From Siphlonurus alternatus (Eukaryota > Arthropoda > Insecta > Ephemeroptera > Siphlonuridae), in the NCBI GenBank assembly GCA_949825025.1, contig OX463788.1, forward strand, positions 32,304,878 through 32,368,877: a stretch of DNA of 64,000 nt, in the 5' to 3' direction. Under the pieces are notes generated by a model. That model was not told where the DNA came from. It saw only the letters and a list, made by a program, of their open reading frames with translations, and ran no database searches. The position numbers were made by a program, and so were the translations under genes. This document shows positions 48,332-60,800 of this stretch, in pieces. Within the stretch, counting starts at the first letter, position 1; every line of letters starts with the position of its first letter.

Positions 48332-51300
48332 TTTTATTTTATTTGTTTATAAATTTATCTAGTTATATTTATTTATTGTCGCTCAGTTGCAGACACAATT
48401 TAACTTAAAAGTACTAGTAAACCTGGATTAACATGTATTTTTCTTTTAACGACAGTCTATAGCAAGGCCCAATTTTAGGTTTAAAACATGAGTCACACTT
48501 TGCTAATTTTAATTATTGTTTAAAAGTACGAGGGTCTGACGACAAAGGGCCACAAGGCTCCTCTAGCTTGAAAACGATGTGTGAGACCCAATGCAATGTA
48601 TCAATTTCTATTGACCGAGGGGTGTCAGCGTGGTCACGGTTGATCATGTCAACAACTTGAAGAGGACATATTGAGAAGGCAATTAATATTATTTTTCTTA
48701 GTTGTAAATTTTTTTCAAGGAGTTGAACAATAAGGGTAACCCTCCCCACGGCACGCCATCCATGTGTGGGTCATTTGGGAGGTGGGTAGGTTTGTAAGGA
48801 GACAATTGTCGCACCCTCGCCCGCCGGGGGGTCCAAGGCAGGAAAAAAAAAAAAAAAAGTCTTTCGACAAAATCAGTGATTTTATATCGTCAGATTAAAT
48901 AATTTTCCTGATCTTCACAAGCGTCGCAGAAAAATGACACTCCGCAGGTTTACTTATGGAATATAAATTCATTTACTTAAATAGTGTCAACTCTGTGGCA
49001 GCGTAAACAAGCGTTATATTTGCTATATTCACATACGAGAATTCCGACCGTTTTCCTATGCTTTACATTACCCACCCACCCTTACCAACCTTATAAAAAA
49101 ACTACTAAACTAAATATCCAAAGAAAATACATGATGAACTGTCACATAGACTATGAGAATCCTTTGAACATGTGTTTTCTTTCAGATGAAAATTTTACAG
49201 TGAGAATTAAAAATAACTACATTTTTTTTTGTGAGTTAAAATTTGGAGGGTAAATTTTTGGAAATTGGCACCCCTGCGCAGAAAGCTGCGCAGAACGACG
49301 CAAGTAAGAACCGGAACTACTAAATGATTCTCGTATGTGATTCTTACTATAGCAAAGTGAGCAAATCGGCAAATGCTTTGACTTTTCTTTCACATTTTAA
49401 CCCAGCCGCTTCTCTCTGTGGCTGAGTGTCATCACTGAATAGCCGACGTTACAAGCTGTTTATATGGGAACTTTAGAGTGGATTTTGTTTTTTTGTGTCC
49501 ATTATTTTTTAACTACCTATGATACATGATATATATTAAAGACAAGGCCAGGGCCAATCCTTTAACGCTGAGCTTCATTAAATTCAATCTATTTCACGAA
49601 TCCCTTGCAGAAAGCTTTTTTAAAGTAGAGTGAGCGATCACATTTTTTTTTTTTTTTTATGTCTTTTTTTTTTTTCTTCTAAAAATAGTTTAACCTGCCC
49701 TCTATTGAGAATTGAAAACCAAAAAATTCCATCTCAAATAGCTTCACCATAAAAAATTCTCAAAGTTGGTGTTTCTTAGGCCCTTAACATGCAGCCTTAT
49801 GGAACAGAAAACAGCGTTTTACTCAAACTTGGTCCGAACTATGGTACCATTTAAAAAATACCTACGTAATCTATGATGACTTCTTTAAAGGATTTTTAAA
49901 CAATTTTTTTTACAGGGCCGTTTTTCCGGAAAAAAATCTTGAAATTTTTGTGGGTTATTTCCCATAAGGATTTTCAATATTTTTTCCTGAAAAAACGGCC
50001 CCATATTTTTTTTTTTTTTTTTTTGAAAATCCATTAAAGAATTCATCATAGACTACGTCCAGGTATTTTTTAAATGGCACCATAGTTCGGACCAAGTTTG
50101 GGTAAAAGCTATTTTCTGTTCCATAAGGCTGCATGTTAAGGGCCTAAGAAACACCAACTTTGAGAATTTTTTGTGGTGAAGCTATTTGAGATGGAATTTT
50201 TGGGTTTTCATTTCTCAATAGAGGGCAGATTAAACTATTTTTAGAAAAATTAAAAAAAAAAAGGCAATCTTTCACTCTACTTTAATGAAAATTTAAAAAG
50301 TGTAGTTGAATTGCAAAAATGCAATGTTGCTAGATTGTCATCAGAGTATTTTGACTATTACGGCGTTGCATCGAGGTTTAAGGGTGGGGGAATTAATCCG
50401 CAGTTAATCAGGTGTCTCTGCAAGGAAATTTGAAGTGCTATGCTGCTTTAGTGAGATTGCAGTTTAACGAAACTGCGCTCTTAAGTTAAAAAGTGCCTCT
50501 GCAATCTAGTATGTATTTCATTTAAATAATATCGTGGTTTAATCTCAAACAAAAGTGTTCATTCAACTGTGATACAGAATATTGAGGATAAATTTCTATT
50601 TGTTCTTCTAATTGTAAATACTTTATGCTGTCATTGCAATGTGATTCATTTGATACAGGTGCATCTGGTGACCGTGACTTCATCAAAGGTTCAAGAAGAG
50701 AACAATCTGCAAGTGCTAAGTGTTCGACCAACTGTGCTTCTGACCTACACTGCCACTACTGATATACCCTTGTCAGTACTAGGAGTGTGTGTGCCAATGG
50801 ATACAAAACTGGCACCCGTACCTCACACTTCACCCAGTCTCATCCTCTCCTTACCGGGAGAGATGCAGCCTCTCATGAGTTGGCAATTGCTGGCCTCTTC
50901 AGTGCCAGCCCCTACCTTGCCTGCAGAACTAGCTTTCTACATTCTACTAGCAGACCCAAGGTACACAGTACAATAAACCCATTTTTATTAATCATTATGT
51001 ATATGATCTGACAATTTAATGTGGACAATAACAAACAAGTCATATCTCAGGTTTTGTTGTGGTGAATGCTCAGCCTTTGTACTACATGTTAGTATTTTTT
51101 ATCCTCTTGTTAACAACAAAATTATTTACAATTTGTTTATTGTTTACCAACTGTCCTATTGTCACAGTAGATATCACTGATTAATAATTACTTTGTTTCA
51201 TATGGTGCATAACGAGGTTATATTAATTTATGTAAATAATAATATGTAACAAAAAAAAGCACAATAGCCCAGTAATATTATGGAAAATTCCTATGCTGGC

Positions 51301-53576
51301 CCGGAAAAATGGAGGGGAAAGCTGAATTTTTCAGGAGTTGTCAGTAATGCTGTTTCAAACATATTTTGAGTTGTACCACCTTGTACCCCCTGTGCTAGTG
51401 CCGCCATTTAAAAAAGATGGCGTCCAAATAGTCCTTTTTAAAAAAATTAATTTCTCGGAAACTACTTGTGGTAAGTAAAAAAAAAATTACACAGCTAAGG
51501 ATATGTTCTAAGCTAAAGAATAACAAATAACTGGATTGTCGGTTATTTAAGTAGTATAATTTGCATATTTACAAAAAAATTACATTTAAATATTTACAAA
51601 TCATGGAAAATAATATTGAAAAAAATTTATTAAAAAAAATTGCTCCTAACAAAAATTAGCTTCGTATTATTAGCTATACAAAAGTGTAAGAACTATTTTT
51701 TTACGGCAAAAATTACGGAAGTTACAGATTTTAAGGCTTGCGAATATATACTATCAACTCCCCCCGCGATCGCGTATCTACTCGCGGCGCTCACTACCAC
51801 GGTCACTCCTCGCTACCGTTCTTGCTTGTTTGCCTCCTAATTACTATTGTGGCTCATTCTTACGTGGTAAACAGGTGTATGTGAATCATATCTTAGTAAG
51901 GGTTGTTTACATCTTGGCCAGCGTGATTACTAGACATTCCTAGCCAGTCTTCTTTGAGCTATGACATTGTTCACATCGCGCGTTGACTCGCATGGATTTA
52001 TTTAATACACGTACTACTGTGATGTTAAAATGAGTGATAACGAGTGCCAGGCTGTTTGTGTTATTTGTACGGCAACTCTATAAATCAGGCCAGCAAACCA
52101 GACAAGTTAAAAGTGCAGGACTTAAAACTCTTTGTGAAGCAAGTGCAGCAAGAAATGGCAATTTATTTAATAGTGACTCAAATATAGAATCTGTTGTACT
52201 TCATTTAAATTGCTACGTAAAATACAGTAGAACAAGGGATGTTAATAAATTAAAAAAATTATTATTTTTCCCTCCAAATTATGTATTTTTAACCCAATAA
52301 ACAATTATTATTATTATTATTATTAAAAACTACTGGAAATGAAAACACCGATACAAATAATGCATCAACGCAAATATCACTTCGTTCGTCAAGCAACACT
52401 TTCGATTTAAAACTACCTTGCTTATTTTGTGGTGAACCAGCATGTGCAGTTACGGAGTCAAAAAAAAAAAAATCTTTACTAATATTACTCGCACGTGCAG
52501 ATATTGACTCCAACATCGTCATTCGTTCACCAGACCAGGGTAAAAATGTTGATAAAATGTTCAACGTTTCTACACTGAAAAAAAAATTAGGTGTTGCTGC
52601 TAAAGGCTTGCTGTTCATACATGCTATCAGTGGTTGCGATTCAACATCAGCTCCCTACCGAAATCCCTTAATCTTCTTTTAAAGAACAAAACTGTTCAAA
52701 ACATCGCTCTGAGTTTTTGTGAAACTGAAGCTGATCGTACAAGTATTATAAAAGGAGGAGAAAAGTTCATGATACTTTACTATAATTCAAATGCAAACTC
52801 ACTGAACACAGCAAGATATTTTTCGTACTTCGAAATGACATGTAATCACAAAATCAGTGCAGACTTTGAGCTTGCATCCTTACCTACGAACAGTGCAGCA
52901 GCTATGCATCATTCTCTTAGAGTTTACCATCAAGTGCAGCAGTGGCTAGGGGTGGACTTGCCTCCGACTGAATGGGGCTGGCAAATGAAGAACAATGTGT
53001 TGGTCCCGGTTGCAACCTTGGAACCACCGGTTCCCGACAACATACTCCATCAAGTGCATTGCAACTGTGTGACAGACTGCAGCAGCGGACGTTGTTTTTG
53101 CAAGAAAAGTGGACTTCATTGCAGCCCCATGTGCGGCCAATGTCACGGCATTGATTGTGCCAACAATCAGACAGGGGATCACTTTGGTGAGGAGGAGGAA
53201 GAGAACGAGGGCCGTAAAACTGCACGGCGAGACCGCATCATGAGTCTACAGGGGACTGCAGGTCGGAGGTCGCGGAGCATCAGTGCCAGTGACGCCACAT
53301 GCCGGAAGCGTCGCAACATTTCAGAATGAGCACGGCAACTACAGGTATAAGCAAAGCTTCATTTTTTACACGGCCAGGATAATACATAATTTTGTTTAAT
53401 ATTAAATAGAACATTAAATATTAATGACATCTGTTTCAATCTTTATAAGAAAAAAAAATATATATATTTTATATATTTCTATATGATACAAAATTATTGT
53501 ATTTATTAAATTTAAAAAAGAAAAATTTTAGTAAAAATTGAAGTTTGAACAATGTGAATAAGATTGTGAAATGTTG

Positions 53577-53625
<49 letters not shown>

Positions 53626-56552
53626 AGTTAGGAGTACTGTATATTAATTATATATAAAAAAAAAATATAGCCTAATTTGACTTCTGTTCAATCCAACAGA
53701 ATTTTGGAGTATGATGTGGTGGTAATGCAGTGGCGTAGCCAGTATTCGTCCAAGGAGGGGGGGGGGCTCAAGATAAAGATTGAGAACAGCCCACTGAGGG
53801 GTTGGGGGGCGTAGCCCCCCAATAGCCTGCCACAGGCGCGATTTTTTTAAGGACACGCCTCTTTTTTTAGGGTAAAATTATGAAAAAATACTATTGTAGA
53901 GAATGTATGGCCCGATGCAATTTTTTTAAAAAAATTTATTTTTTGCATCTCATTTTTTTCATTTCTTTTCAATACGTGCACTAACATAATAAATATAGCT
54001 TTAATTGAGTAAATAATTTTAGTTAAATCAAGTAATTCATTTAATAACCACTTTTATATTATTTTAATTAGTTTCATAATGCGCGATTTTTTTTTTTTTT
54101 TTTTTTTTTAAAGGGGCGAATTATTCAATGAAAAGTTGCAGCAAATTTCTTATAATTCATAATTATTTATTGCTTTTCGATTGTACAACAATATAAGCAC
54201 GTCAGATACATAATCACAGTAAAAGTTAAAGATCATCAATTCACTATCACACAAAAAACATAACATTGGTACAAAAAAAAAGAAAAAGAAAAAATTGCAC
54301 ATTGTCATAAATAATGTTCCAGCTAATATGCAACTAATTTGGCAATTTCCATACAATGACATATATATATATACACTTGAGATAATATCAGTATATAATT
54401 CTTAATTGTTATATATTTATAAAAGCATTGTCACACCAAGAATATTATGAGCAAATATAAACACACTATCCGGTATCAAAGACCTGGAATATTTGTAATA
54501 TTTGTAAATCGTAAATTATGTAATTTTTGTAACTACTTTTTCTTATAAAAAATTGACCACATTTTAAGACGATGTACTGATGTGCGAGAAAGAAAAAAAT
54601 ATTTATATTTAAATTTTCTAAGAGGGAAAATCAATTTATTACATTAAGTATGCTGTCATACTGTGTACAATTAAAACATTTAAAAAATCGGATTTTTTTA
54701 ACTATATATATTATATATACAATACGTAATAAATTTAAAGATATGTACCAGTATTATACATTATTAGAAAATAAAACTAGCAATTGTAAGATACCTATAT
54801 AATTAATTAAAAAAAAATTATAAAAAAAACATATATTATATAATTTTAGTTTTTATGCTGAACATCATGCGGGGAATGTTCAAAACATTTTTTATAATTT
54901 AAATTGCTGTCTTCATATACAAAAACATAAATAACTTAATATTGAATACTACATAATATGTAATAGAATTATAGTTTATATACTTAAATAATCATAATAC
55001 TGGACGCATTCTGGATGCATTTTAAATAAATTAAAGATGTATTAACAATGTATTTCGGGGATATAAATTTTAATTTTTTTTTTAAGAAATTTTTTCAAAA
55101 TTTTTATCTAAATCGTATCCGTTGAGTACCATTTTTTATTATTTTTTCCTTAAAATTTACTAAGGTTCAGCTCTCAAGGGGGGGGGGTTATAATACCCCC
55201 CCCTTGTCTACGCCCCTGGGTGGTATCTTGATCGGGGACCAGAGAGCGTGGCGGAGCGAAGGGAGAGAAGACTCCGGCTGCTGCCGCTATGGCGAACAAC
55301 GCAACGTTTTGCCATGAACATTCTCCCATAATTTACTTGATTTTTGCTCTAAAAAAATAGTTCTTACACTCTTGGATAGCTAATAATACGAAGCTAATTT
55401 TTGTTAGGAGCAATTATTTTTAATAAATTTTTTTCAATATTATTTTCCATGATTTGTAAATATGTAAATGTAAATTTTTTGTAAATATGCAAATTATACT
55501 GCTTAAATATCCGACAATCCAGTTATTTGCTATTTTCTAGCTTAGAACATATCCTTAGCTATAAAACTGTGTAATTTTTTTTACTTACCACAAGTAGTTT
55601 CCGAGAAATTATTTTTTTTAAAAAGGACTATTTGGACGCCATCTTTTTTAAATGGCGGCGCTAGCACAGGGGGTACAAAGTGGTACAACTCAAAATATGT
55701 TTGAAACAGCATTACTGACAACTTCTGAAAAATTCAGCTTTCCCCTCCATTTTTCCGGGTCAAAACATAATATTACTGGGCTACAAGAACATGAAGGTTA
55801 TACAGTATTTAAGTAAGATAAGAGTACACAATCTTGTCAAACTTGTTATACAAAAGATTTCTTCTGGAAAAAAATCAAGTTAAAAAATTATATAACAAAA
55901 AACAAAACAAAACAAGAATGTAATAAAACTAATTACTTGATACTGACATTACTTCTCACTCATCGACTTAAATATAATTAAGACTCTTGCATTTCTGATT
56001 TTTTCTTTGTGATTTTACTATTTTTGTAGGTTATGGTTTAAAAATTTTGACATTTAATAAACAATTTCTGTGTCTGTGTGCTGCAGAGAGAAATCTTCAA
56101 GCTGGACTTGCCCTTTGGCAGTTCCGTTGCCGGGAGCCATAGAGGGGTGTGCCAGCAGACAGAGCTTTGCCCTTGGAGAGGATGCCCTTGTGTTGACGAC
56201 ACACTTTCGGGGCGGGCAGGTACATGCTGTTCTGAGCCACGATCAGAGGCCACAGCTCACCATCCTCAACAGCTGCCAGTTCCCTCTATTGTGTGCTCAG
56301 GCTACACCAGGTAACTAACTGTCAACTAGTGAAAGAGGCATGTACTCAGGTATAAGAAAGTGTATTCCTTTTTTTTAATCTCAGCTGCTACATTCTGCAT
56401 GAAACCAAATTTACAGTTATTGAAATAAAATTGTTAGTTTCCTCACATAAACAATTTTAAACAACTATGTATCACTAATGATAAATTTTATTTTATTTTA
56501 TTAGCTCTTTCATGAGCACTATAATACAGTATAATTTATATATGAATATATA

Positions 56553-56626
<74 letters not shown>

Positions 56627-57782
56627 TTATATATATATTATATATATATATAATAATATATTATAAAAAGTTAATATCCTTGACGCCATTTTACCCTTTC
56701 GGGTGTGGCCAGCAGGTATTTAACCTTGTGTGTAAGAGTTATCTTGCGACCGAGCTGGGGCTTACCAGGCTCCCAGAACCCTTTCCTGCACTCTTCTGGG
56801 CTCAACTACCAGATCTGTGAGGCCTGCAGTATTTGAACTTACAGGGGTGATCACTTCCTTCGGAAATATTCCGAGAGATAGCAACACCGTGATCAATTGT
56901 GCCGCCGTACATACAGCACGTGCCAGTAGATGGCAGCAGTGTCACTTTTTACAGTGTCACCCCTCCAAGTACTAACCACGCTCGACGTTGCTTAACTTCG
57001 GTGATCTAACGAGAACCGGTGCATTCAACGCGACAAGGCCATATATGTATATATATTATATAAAAGTCTTTTATTAAACACAAAAGTGTACATATGGAGA
57101 ATAATAATATTAGAAATACACATTATAGAATAATAAAAGAACATAATAAACACACATACAAATTATATATAATATTTACAGAATAATAGAAAATGATAAG
57201 CAATACAAAATAGCAGGTGATATTGAGAGCTATATATATCATAGTCAAAATTGAATTTAGCAATTTACAAATAAAAGCCCATGGGGCAAGTGAAAAAGAT
57301 TGCTGAGCAGTCCAAATGTTTCTTTGTCATCACCCATTGTTACCCAAAAAATCCAGTTATCTTTATCTGCTGCTAAAAAGGTCGAGCGTGGCGCAGTGCA
57401 TTGACCGGTTCTCGTTAGATCACCGAAGTCAGGCTACGTCGAGCATGGTTAGTACTTGGATGGGTGACCGTTTCAAGTAAAAAATACGCTGCTCCCTCCC
57501 TGGGGTAAATTCATCTCGCTTTCCACCCAGTGTAGTGATGCACTTGTGTGTGGTTCCCCAGGCTTTGGACATTGCTTTGGTCCATTGAGAAAAAGTAGAG
57601 GTGTCCGTCCTGACTGAGGTTTTCCACGGTTCCCTCAGTCTCACCTCAGCGAATGCTGGGACGCGTAAGCATGCAGGCCGTGGCCACTATCCGTTCCCTA
57701 CCTTATCCCTACCCAGTACCCCGCCGCGAGCTGTAAGCTCTTAGGGGTGTATCCTTGTAAAATAAAAAAAAAAAAAAAAATG

Positions 57783-57816
<34 letters not shown>

Positions 57817-60800
57817 TTTACAGCTAATTCTTTTGCATGAATGTGAGAAATTCTGTAAAAGCAAAAAGTACACATCTTTATTACAATAGGAGTTAGAAAT
57901 TCAACTCAGAAAGAGGAAGGGGGTCATTTTTTTATTGCAAACAATAAATGTGGTGTTCTAATAGTACCACCTGCTATATCGTCACTTGTCTGAAATATGA
58001 GCTATCTGCCTAAAAAAATCCATGTGCAATAATGAGCTATCTGCTATTGCCGGTGAGTGCAATTATAAGGTTAAAGGTAAAGCAGACAGCTCATTATTGC
58101 ACATGAATTTTGGTATGCAGATAGCTCATTATTCCGGACAAGGGACGATATATTGCATAATTCAGAATTCATTATAGTCTCATAAATTTCAATGAAATAT
58201 TACAAATATAATTGCATAATATGTATTGTTTCTCGTCCATAATAATGAGCTATCTGCCTACCATGATCAAGTGCAGTAATGAGCTATCTGCTGAAAGCTC
58301 ATAATTGTACTCATTCACCTGATATAGCAGATAGCTCCTTGTTTGCTCATTAGTCCAGACGAGGGACGAGATGTTATTATACTTGTGTCCATGCATGTAT
58401 ACTATAAAATCCATGTAGCAATTAACTAAAAAGAGACATTGCCTCTTCTATTTCACTGCCACTATCATTATATGTGACTGAAAGACTGACAAAGCCCGTG
58501 TTCAGGTGTGGACAGAGGGCTTGGCCGAGGCAATGTTGTAGCTGTGGCCGAGTGTGAGCACTTGGCGTGGCAGTGCCAAGTGGGCCCTGGCTCTATCTCG
58601 CCATACACCATGCCAGAAGTGCAACAAGGGTTTCCAGAGCTTCAGTCCTCGCCTACTTTACCTGCTCTTGTACTGGCCATGCGTAACACATCACAAACAT
58701 GGGAACGCCAGAAAACAGGTATTATCCTTTGTTCTTTATTTATTATATAATAATATTATGTCAAATAATAATAATGAGATAGTTATTGCACAGGAAATGT
58801 GCCAATACTGATTATATAATATATTTCAAGCTGCAACCTGAATTCTGGTTCTTATACCTGTGTCTGATTTTTAAGCTAGTGATATTAATTTTCTGTTACA
58901 GCCAACATTGTTTGGAGTGAACCGGTATCAGTATTATCCCAGGGTAATTCTGAGCAGTTTGTACGTGTTCCCGGCCATGGCGATGTACGAGTACGTATGT
59001 CCCCCACATGTGGAGGTACTACTCTTGTGCAAGTGGAGTGTGTGAGCCGCATCGAGATCTCGGCCAAGGAGATACGTGCAAGGCTACAGCCCAGCTCACA
59101 GCAGTCACAGCAACAAGAGTTAGCACTATCTAATGCCCAAGCTGAGGCTGGAAGGAAGCTACTTGAGCCCAGGAGGCAGCCACAAGTCACCTCAACCATG
59201 GTGCAGCCTCAGTTGCAAAAGCAAACTATCATGCAAGCCGACAATAATACGAAACCCCTTGTCTTCATTACAGTATATGCTTCCAGCATTCAGGTGTGTG
59301 TAATGTTATTACTAATCAAGATTTAGAATTTATTAGGGTGAAAATAAAAAAAATATAAATAAATAAATGAAAGTCAAGTAGTCTGAAATCCAGTTGCAAT
59401 ACTGAAAAATGTTATATTTTTTTGTGAGTTAATGGATTTGAAATACAGTAATACTTCTTACAGACCATGTCGATGTACACTGGTCGCATTGGGAAATTTC
59501 CCACTTGCAGCCTTGTTAATCACCATGTCCTATGTATTCTTATGAGGCATGGTGATTAACATTTCTTATTTGCAGCCTCGTTAATCATCATGCCTTGTGT
59601 TATTCTTACGAGGCAAGGCTGCAAGCAAAGGAGAATTTTCTGAGTCGACGACCACCGTACTCAACATTTATTTTTTTCACCATAGAAGTGTATTTTTATT
59701 CATCTTAAATTGAAACCAGTTTACCATTTCCCAATAACACATAATTCTGTTTGCTGAATATATTCAAAGACAATTTCTTTGCTTTTTTACAAACATAACA
59801 AAAATAACTACTTTAATGTATTGAAAAGTAGCAAACAAAAAAATAAAAATAAATAAATAAAACCCTGAGACGAAAATACTATTTTCAGGTTGATTTATAA
59901 TAAATTACAAGTAATCTTTAATTATTTACATGTTACATAAGTTTGTGTGTTAATGCTAAATGACTTAAAAATATTATGTAATATAACTTAATTGTACAGT
60001 AGAGTGACTGCCATGTACTGTAAAAAATACTAGGGCAATGTTATTGTGTCAAATTTATTTCTATTGTTATCGTTAAGCATCTGGTCATAATGCTGGGATA
60101 CTGAATACTAAAGCTTTTGTTGTGTGTTCCAGATGACTCTGACTTCAGACTCCAGTCGTACCAGCTCAGAGCTTCTGCTGCTTACGCTGGATGACTCATG
60201 CTTGAGTATACGGCCATCCAGCCCCCATGGTGCTAGTCGTGAAGTAGCACTTAGTATCGGGGATGCTCAGCTTGACAATCTGATGTACCACCATGGAGGA
60301 TTTGACTTCCCAGTCATCTTAATGCGCCAAGAGCCAGTAGATCACCAGGAACCATTGCACATACTAGCCATAGAGCAAGTCATGGAGAGAATAAGGAAAA
60401 CTGCTCTACTGAATATGTGCATTGTACAAGAAGAATCATCAAATCTGCCATCTGCATTAAAATCTGTCAATGTTTCCATCAAACCTTTAAATTTATATAT
60501 TGAAGATACTCTTTTAATACAATTCAACAAAATTATACAAAATTTATCTCTATCCCAGCTTATTTTCTTGCCCTTAACACCTCTATCTGCATTTTCATCA
60601 TTGCCAGTGGATGTTAAGTGGGAGGCTCAGCAAACAGCAGCACCAGTACAGGTAGGATACCTTGCGAAGAAGCAATACAGCAGTTCTCTCTTTATTTAAA
60701 ACATTGCTCTTGCAGATGCAGAGTCTGGTGATTGAGCCGGTATCAGTGATGGTCAGCCTGCACACCTCTCTTAAGGTTTTCATTGCTCTGGATCGTTCAC

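Larger units (their letters stand above)
51265..55783. mobile_element. 4.5-kb long-TIR DNA transposon, Academ-like (decayed)
   Basis: Imperfect inverted repeats of about 445 bp (51265-51713 and 55340-55783) begin TAGCCCAGTAATATTATG. The 3-bp repeat CAA flanks both ends. Between them lies a broken gene (52031-53329) with a GCDSTSA motif and a Cys-rich CXC-type domain, followed by AT-rich DNA and a nested element (53728-55218). Short 3-4-bp duplications and an XPG-nuclease-like motif with Cys clusters recall the Academ superfamily. That assignment is inference from memory of the family. The whole element sits in VPS13B intron 10. Confidence 0.6.

Noticed and set aside
56512..56820. 102-residue frame rich in YIYI
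   Set aside because: It translates a (TA)n microsatellite and the SINE fragment after it.
57398..57480. 5S rRNA gene
   Set aside because: Only the middle of a 5S sequence is present, fused to a SINE body found in other copies.
60124..60132. ATG at 60124 as a separate start
   Set aside because: It precedes the ttccag acceptor of VPS13B exon 14. Phase matching places the exon start at 60133.
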